Shown piece after piece: positions 31,078 to 35,792 of a stretch of 35,792 nucleotides of DNA; within the stretch, counting starts at the first letter, position 1, and each line of letters begins with the position of its first letter. Below the pieces are notes generated by a model. The model had not been told where the DNA came from and did no database searches. It worked only from the letters and a program-made list of their open reading frames with translations. Where the stretch lies: NCBI GenBank assembly GCA_051650265.1, contig JBOFIR010000166.1:1-35792 (forward strand). Reading direction: 5' to 3'. This DNA is from JBOFEH01 sp051650265 (GTDB lineage Bacteria > Bacillota > Clostridia > Lachnospirales > Cellulosilyticaceae). A program made the position numbers and the translations under genes.

Positions 31078-32580
31078 TTAATATGCACTAAAGAGTTGGT
31101 TCATGATGTGATAAAGTGCCGGAGAGTATTTCTGTAATGCTTGAGCATGTGTAGGTGCTAAATAAGAGTCAGAATCCAGTGTGGTGATCAATTGTAATGT
31201 CAGTAGAGTCTTGGGAATCTGTACTTGGTGATAGCCTGGTAGTTCGTGAGATAACCAAGAATAGAGCAGGTATTCGAAGTCGTTAAGATCTTCAATCAAT
31301 GCATGAGGTGCTAGGATGTCAGTAACCTTGAGATTCCATAAAGGAAGTATTGCATTGCCAAAGAGATACTGAGGTGCAAAAGAATCAATATCCGTACCTA
31401 AAAGTTGCTTGAAAAAGGCTTCTATAGAAAATGTATGGTGTGTGACGGATGCTCTAAGGGCCTTGATCAAGTCACTTGGCGACTGACAGTAATGTGCTTT
31501 GATATAGTAAATCACAAGTGGTGCATGGGTATAATGAAGAAACTCTAAAAGTCCCATGGAACGGATATATTTCTCTGACATTGGTGCAAAATCAAAGGGT
31601 GAGTGTGGCTTGAGTTTACTATAGAGATAACGTGTAAATAACCTGCAGAATTCTCTGGTACTCTCTAAATGATGGACATCTTTGCGTGTGTCTGTAAGCA
31701 TGTCCAGTGAGGCATTTTCAAAATAGGTGGCAAGCCCCTCTGTAAGCCACAATTGAGACGGTATATGGAAATCGCTAAGTGGCAAATAGGTATCCATGAA
31801 GCTATGAAACATACGATGCGAAAGAAGTTGCCAATCTCTTGGATTGTTTGGATCAAAGCTTGAGCAAATAATATGTGTGCCACATCCCCCTAGGCGTTGT
31901 GGTACGCTAGGAAGTAAAATGAGGGTGAGCGGATGATCTGCTATTTCAAAAAGCTGACTATAATAGTGATATAAGCTCTCGATATCATAAAGAGTTTCCG
32001 AGTCAAAGTTTGCGTAATCAAGAGGTGCATAGATTTTAAGCTGTTGCTCAGATGTCTTGAACGGTATTAGTTTGCCGGCAGTATATGCACTTTTCATCAA
32101 TTCATAGGCCTGGTGCCATGCTGGTGACTGGCAATAGGTGTGAGGATTACTTGCTCCTATTGTGCCAAAAGGAAGTGTGATGTGAAAGTCATCTGAACAG
32201 TCTAAGGTAATTTGGACACGACCGATAGAAGAAGAAGGGGTCAGGTTCTTGGAAACTAAGAGATCTATAGGGAAAAGGAATACTTGGTCCCCTGAAAAAC
32301 AGATAAGGTCTGGGGTAACCCCGCCTTGTAGACCGTGTTTGCCACCATGACCAAGTGTGAGCGTATAAGTAAGGGTAAAGGGTGATTCTGAGATAGTAAT
32401 GGCATAGCGATCAGTATGTTCTACATAGGGTGCATTGCAAACAAATGATGTAAACCTAAGTTTGCCTTTGAAAAACTCAAGTGTTTGTGGATGGATAGTA
32501 GGGATTGTCAGGTTAACTTTTAGGCCTTGTGATGCCATATCATCAATACTTACTGTATAGTTAAGATCATAAAATACCAT
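31078..32580 (-). CDS. Gluzincin (M1/M61-like) protein with altered HExxH motif
   Basis: A 500-residue protein not firmly recognised. Its layout resembles M61/M1 metallopeptidases: an N-terminal beta-rich domain (about 1-160) followed by a helical domain with SHRMFHSF (His255, His259) and, 22 residues later, LWLTEGLATYFE (Glu281), the place of the third zinc ligand. The catalytic Glu of HExxH is replaced by Arg256, codon CGT, which is not one base away from a Glu codon. The protein may keep a metal site but should not work as a normal peptidase. No signal peptide is visible. AAAGGAG precedes the ATG. It follows the GH2 gene on the same strand, with a hairpin in between. A binding or scaffold role, or a different chemistry, is possible. 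Family assignment is by motif only. Confidence 0.65.
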   Translation of the reverse strand: MVFYDLNYTVSIDDMASQGLKVNLTIPTIHPQTLEFFKGKLRFTSFVCNAPYVEHTDRYAITISESPFTLTYTLTLGHGGKHGLQGGVTPDLICFSGDQVFLFPIDLLVSKNLTPSSSIGRVQITLDCSDDFHITLPFGTIGASNPHTYCQSPAWHQAYELMKSAYTAGKLIPFKTSEQQLKIYAPLDYANFDSETLYDIESLYHYYSQLFEIADHPLTLILLPSVPQRLGGCGTHIICSSFDPNNPRDWQLLSHRMFHSFMDTYLPLSDFHIPSQLWLTEGLATYFENASLDMLTDTRKDVHHLESTREFCRLFTRYLYSKLKPHSPFDFAPMSEKYIRSMGLLEFLHYTHAPLVIYYIKAHYCQSPSDLIKALRASVTHHTFSIEAFFKQLLGTDIDSFAPQYLFGNAILPLWNLKVTDILAPHALIEDLNDFEYLLYSWLSHELPGYHQVQIPKTLLTLQLITTLDSDSYLAPTHAQALQKYSPALYHIMNQLFSAY

Positions 32581-32615
32581 ATAAAACTCCTTTTAGTAAA
32601 AAATTCAATAATGTT

Positions 32616-32643
32616 AGTGTAACATATCCCGAGAAAAAAACAA
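32616..32643 (-). promoter_or_regulatory. Possible promoter of the gluzincin-like gene
   Basis: On the minus strand TTGTTT (32643-32638), a 16-base spacer and TACACT (32621-32616), about 35 bases before the ATG at 32580. It would allow expression independent of the GH2 gene behind the hairpin. The hexamers are only moderate. Confidence 0.35.
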
Positions 32644-32647
32644 TTTA

Positions 32648-32697
32648 AATAGCCAAAGAGGGAAGTACCTCATTCGGTACTTCCCTCTTTGGCTATT
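32648..32697 (-). terminator. Very long hairpin overlapping the GH2 stop codon
   Basis: A perfect 22-bp stem (32648-32669 with 32676-32697) with a 6-base loop. On the minus strand its 5' arm contains the GH2 stop TAG, and a T-rich stretch with seven T residues starts seven bases after the stem, so it probably acts as terminator of the GH2 gene or as a 3' stabilising structure. Confidence 0.75.
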
Positions 32698-35065
32698 CTT
32701 GGGTGAAAACTGTTGTGATCTGAATTTCAGAAACAGTGATAGGTTTGTCGCAAGTGATTCGCTTAACTTGTCCTGCGGTCAGTGAAAAACAGTTGTCACT
32801 CCAACGGAAATCTTCTGTTGGATGATCTAGCCAAATCTCATGGGCAAATGTAGCAGTACGCACCTCAAAACAAAGTGGAGAAATTTGAGTGAGGGTGACA
32901 TGTGGATTCATATAGTTAAAATGTTTTGGCTTGATAAAGAGCTGGTGTGCATCACTGACTTGATGATCATCTTTAAAAAGCTGATAATGAAACACTTTAT
33001 CCATCTTACTTGTGTAGTCTGGGATGTGGTTTTCAAAGTCCATTGTGATCGGTGTGCTTTTGTCAAGTGACTGGGCGCAAATGGATTGACTGCCACTTGA
33101 AATGACATGCCCCTCGTTGGTTACGAGTTCCCATTTCATTTCACCGCAGAAGGTATCTGCACTATCATTAATTAAGACAAGGTGCACAGTTGTGTCCTCG
33201 ATGTCAGCAGAGAGGAGTAATGGTGCAAAAAAGTGCTTGCTCTTATAGTGGAGTGCTTTCCAACGACCATAGTAGTCGATGCCGGACCATGATGCAACAG
33301 GCCAACAGTCATTCGTTTGCCAGTAAAGCGCACCCATGCAACGTCCTCGGTTGCGGCGCCAATGTTCAGCGCCATAGCGCATGGCTTCGGCTTGAAGTAG
33401 TTGGGAGAGGTATACTATACGCTCTAAGCTGTATGGATAGCGGTAATAGGCAGAAAGGTAGTGTAGGATGATCCCGTTTGCTTGCTTGTTTTTCTGATGT
33501 TTTTCCATTACATAAGAAAAAATATTGCGATCACTTGGATCTGTAAAAGTATTGATCGTTTTGAGACTAGGGAAAGATTGAAAACCATATTCTGTGACAA
33601 ACCTAAAGTAGTGATTTTTGTAACTTTCAAAAGGCTTCAATCCATGCCATACAAGCCAGTAGTGCATGTCGCCTGCGTGCTCAGCGCGCGGTTCTTCAAA
33701 ACCACCTCCGGAGGAAGGCGATGATGGCCAATAAAAACGTTCTGGATCGTAGGTCTGAATAAGTGTGGGAAGAAATTGTTCAAATTGTTTGATATAGTCT
33801 TCTTTATATTTGGATGCAATATCTTTGGACCACCCCCAATAGACCCAAGCTTCTTCTTGCTCATTATTGCCGCACCAAAGTGCAATGCAGCTATGATGAC
33901 GTAGGCGTTTGATTTGATAGATCGTTTCCGCTTCAATTTCTTCTTCTAGTGTCTCGAAGTTATAGAGGCTACAGGCGTACATGAAATCCTGCCAAACGAT
34001 CAGACCAAGCTCATCACAGATTTCATAGAAATAATCAGGAGGGTAAATACCACCTCCCCATACGCGGATACAGTTGTGACCTGCATTGGCGCAGTCGGAT
34101 AAGAGTCTGTGTGTTTTTTCCTCTGTTGTACGGGCAAGTAGGTTATCTTCAGGAATATAGTTGCTTCCCATTGCAAAGATTTCTTTTCCATTAAGGATAA
34201 AACAGAATTTTTCGCCCCATGCATCTTTTTCCTTTTTGATCCCTAGTTGGCGTAGACCAATTTTAAAGCGCTTGCAATCCTCTTCACCTAAAGTGATTGC
34301 AACATCATATAAAGGTTGTTTGCCGTAACCATTGTGCCACCACAGTTGAGGGTTAGTGATTGTAATAGTGCTCTTAGGCCCTTTGGTAAAATATTTTTGA
34401 CCATCTGGAGAAGTGACTTCGACTGCGATCAGATGAGGCATGGTTGCGGTAACGGAAATTTCTAAGGTCACTTGATTATCTTGATGAATCTGTTTGATAT
34501 AATAGTCCGAAATATGATGATTTCGACCAACGATTTTGATAGGCTGCCAAATACCGAGGTCTGGAAGTTGTGGACCCCAATCCCAACCAAACATATAGTG
34601 TGCCTTGCGTAAATGGGTATAACCATCTACAACGCCCGGGCAATGGAAGATCGGTTCCTTAGTATGCGCATCTTTGATATATTGCGTAGGTGAGTGAAGT
34701 ACGATTTTGATATGATTTTCACCTAGTTGGAGAAATGGTTTGATATCAAAAGTGTATCCTCTGTGCATATTGTGTGTGTGTCCAACAACCTGATCATTGA
34801 TAAAAAGTGTACTCAGTGTATCGATTCCTTCACACACGAGAAGAAGTTCTTCGTAGTCGCATGTTGTAAGCTTAAAGGTATTATGGTATTCATAGTCAAA
34901 GTCAGAAAAAGGAAGTACGGCATCTTCATGGTCTCTGAAGAAAGGATCGGGTATGAGTCCATTAGTGAGTAAGTCATGATACACACTGCCGGGAACAATT
35001 CCTTCTCTATATGTTTGATCTGTCATACATTTGAAGCGCCATGTGCCACATAAATTAATTTCCAT
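32693..35065 (-). CDS. GH2 beta-mannosidase
   Basis: A 790-residue beta-mannosidase of family GH2, which releases terminal beta-mannose, for example from Man-beta-1,4-GlcNAc of N-glycan cores or from manno-oligosaccharides. The N-terminal jelly-roll begins with LCGTWRFK and VPGSVYHDLL, typical of beta-mannosidases, as are KAHYMFGWDWGPQLPDLGIW and RVWGGGIYPPDYFYEICDELG. The acid/base should be Glu402 in WCGNNEQ and the nucleophile Glu492 in TEYGFQSFPS. WQTNDCWPVASW is also typical. No signal peptide, so cytoplasmic. GGGGG precedes the ATG. It ends in a very long hairpin. With the two GH38 enzymes it would allow complete removal of mannose from an imported N-glycan-type oligosaccharide. Confidence 0.95.
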   Translation of the reverse strand: MEINLCGTWRFKCMTDQTYREGIVPGSVYHDLLTNGLIPDPFFRDHEDAVLPFSDFDYEYHNTFKLTTCDYEELLLVCEGIDTLSTLFINDQVVGHTHNMHRGYTFDIKPFLQLGENHIKIVLHSPTQYIKDAHTKEPIFHCPGVVDGYTHLRKAHYMFGWDWGPQLPDLGIWQPIKIVGRNHHISDYYIKQIHQDNQVTLEISVTATMPHLIAVEVTSPDGQKYFTKGPKSTITITNPQLWWHNGYGKQPLYDVAITLGEEDCKRFKIGLRQLGIKKEKDAWGEKFCFILNGKEIFAMGSNYIPEDNLLARTTEEKTHRLLSDCANAGHNCIRVWGGGIYPPDYFYEICDELGLIVWQDFMYACSLYNFETLEEEIEAETIYQIKRLRHHSCIALWCGNNEQEEAWVYWGWSKDIASKYKEDYIKQFEQFLPTLIQTYDPERFYWPSSPSSGGGFEEPRAEHAGDMHYWLVWHGLKPFESYKNHYFRFVTEYGFQSFPSLKTINTFTDPSDRNIFSYVMEKHQKNKQANGIILHYLSAYYRYPYSLERIVYLSQLLQAEAMRYGAEHWRRNRGRCMGALYWQTNDCWPVASWSGIDYYGRWKALHYKSKHFFAPLLLSADIEDTTVHLVLINDSADTFCGEMKWELVTNEGHVISSGSQSICAQSLDKSTPITMDFENHIPDYTSKMDKVFHYQLFKDDHQVSDAHQLFIKPKHFNYMNPHVTLTQISPLCFEVRTATFAHEIWLDHPTEDFRWSDNCFSLTAGQVKRITCDKPITVSEIQITTVFTQE

Positions 35066-35196
35066 AAAATCCCCCTGTTGAAAATATTAATCTGTTAGGT
35101 TGATGCAAGTGATTAATTTTTTAAATTTAAATTACATTCAAGTTTAAAGATAACTTAAAAAATATAAAAAGGGAAGCGTTTTGTAAAGATAGAAAG

Positions 35197-35222
35197 TAAA
35201 AAAAGAGCCCATTGGGCTCTTT
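35197..35222 (-). terminator. Terminator of the PotD-like gene
   Basis: AAAGAGCCC (35202-35210) pairs with GGGCTCTTT (35214-35222); on the minus strand seven T residues follow. It starts seven bases after the stop codon of the binding protein gene. Confidence 0.88.
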
Positions 35223-35228
35223 AATGCA

Positions 35229-35792
35229 TTATTGATTCAATTTAATTTCTGTCCAGATATAGTCATATTGGGTTCTTGCATCTGCGTCAAGATCTAAGTA
35301 GAGTTCACAACGATCCATGATCTCAGAAGGCATATAGGCATTAGGGTTATTGCGTATGTGCTCAGGCTGTAACAAACGTGCTTCTTTATTCGGTGTTGTA
35401 TAGCCAATCTCATCAGCAATGCGTAGTGCACTTTCTTTACCACTAACAAAATTGATAAACTGCTCAGCGCCTGAAACATTTTGAGCAGTTGAAGGGATAC
35501 AAAGACTATCAATCCAGAAGTTAGCACCTTCTTTAGGGACGATATATTCAAGGTTTGGGTACTCGTCTTGTAAGTTGAGACCTTCTCCGGACCAAATCAT
35601 ATTAACTGCAGATTCTCCAGCGGCAATCATTGTGGTACCATTATCAACACCATAAATAGGATCAACAAGGGTGCGTTGCTCTAATAAAAGTTTTTTTGCA
35701 GCTTCAAGTTCGTCTGGATTTGTACTATTAAGAGAGTAACCGAGTTTCTTCAGTGCAGCGCCAATGGTATCTCGGTAAGTATCAAACATAAA
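35229..35792 (-). CDS. potD: PotD-type polyamine-binding protein, C-terminal part, 5' end outside window
   Basis: The C-terminal about 188 residues of an extracellular binding protein of the spermidine/putrescine ABC importer. Typical are LGYSLNSTNPDELEAAKKLL, the ligand-site region AVNMIWSGEG, YIVPKEGANFWIDSLCIP, the AEQFINFVSG segment and the DYIWTEIK end. The frame is open to the right edge, so the signal sequence and first half lie outside; the ATG at 35789 is internal. As the last gene before a terminator it fits the usual potABCD order with the binding protein at the end. It is not expected to serve the glycan genes. The polyamine specificity is from family resemblance. Confidence 0.88.
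   Translation of the reverse strand, partial: FMFDTYRDTIGAALKKLGYSLNSTNPDELEAAKKLLLEQRTLVDPIYGVDNGTTMIAAGESAVNMIWSGEGLNLQDEYPNLEYIVPKEGANFWIDSLCIPSTAQNVSGAEQFINFVSGKESALRIADEIGYTTPNKEARLLQPEHIRNNPNAYMPSEIMDRCELYLDLDADARTQYDYIWTEIKLNQ

Noticed and set aside
35169..35188. Possible catabolite-responsive (cre) site GGGAAGCGTTTTGT upstream of the GH2 gene
   Set aside because: Only the central AANCGNT part fits; about four positions differ from the consensus on either strand, so it is too weak to list as a feature.

Overview
The window looks like a chromosome segment of a moderately AT-rich Gram-positive bacterium, most likely an anaerobic Clostridia member of the Lachnospirales/Cellulosilyticum type. 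This is inferred from strong GGAGG-type ribosome binding sites, S-layer homology (SLH) domains, a Gram-positive lipoprotein signal, a TPP riboswitch driving thiXYZ, GntR/LacI hybrid and AraC regulators, and a dense set of glycoside hydrolases. No tRNA, rRNA, CRISPR array, transposase, integrase or phage gene was seen. The organism assignment is inference, not a database match.

Layout. (1) 1-4.9 kb: the 3' part of a sulfatase, a GH3 beta-glycosidase in the same operon, and, convergent to them, a uroporphyrinogen-decarboxylase-like protein divergent from an AraC-type regulator. (2) 4.9-7.4 kb: an exported SLH protein ending in two membrane helices, and a small Cys-rich protein. (3) 7.4-11.6 kb: a very large SF1 helicase with intact ATPase motifs and a C-terminal Vsr-like nuclease domain whose expected catalytic residues are replaced. 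(4) 11.6-14.9 kb: promoter, TPP riboswitch, an additional structured leader, a terminator, then a YkoF-like thiamine-binding protein and the thiX-thiY-thiZ uptake genes for a thiamine precursor. (5) 14.9-20.1 kb: mixed housekeeping genes (Gfo/Idh/MocA dehydrogenase, AEC transporter, BFD-like [2Fe-2S] protein under a dyad-overlapped promoter, dCMP-deaminase-like enzyme, ABC-F protein with a possible leader peptide). (6) 20.1-35.1 kb: a glycan-degradation region with a GH106-like enzyme, two GH38 alpha-mannosidase paralogues flanking a GntR/LacI hybrid repressor, a gluzincin-like protein lacking its catalytic glutamate, and a GH2 beta-mannosidase. (7) The right edge holds the 3' part of a PotD-type polyamine-binding protein gene.

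How it fits together. The full-length glycosidases (GH3, GH106-like, two GH38, GH2) have no visible signal peptide, so they probably finish breakdown of imported oligosaccharides in the cytoplasm. Alpha-mannosidases plus a beta-mannosidase fit a mannose-rich N-glycan or mannan-derived substrate, and the hybrid repressor between the two GH38 genes is the obvious candidate regulator. No sugar importer lies in the window. The thiamine block is a self-contained salvage operon shut off by TPP.

The observations most worth following are two apparent pseudo-enzymes (the degenerate nuclease on the giant helicase and the HRMFH gluzincin-like protein), the long structured segment between the TPP aptamer and its terminator, the dyad that coincides with the -35 and -10 of the BFD-like gene, and the uORF overlapping the ABC-F start.
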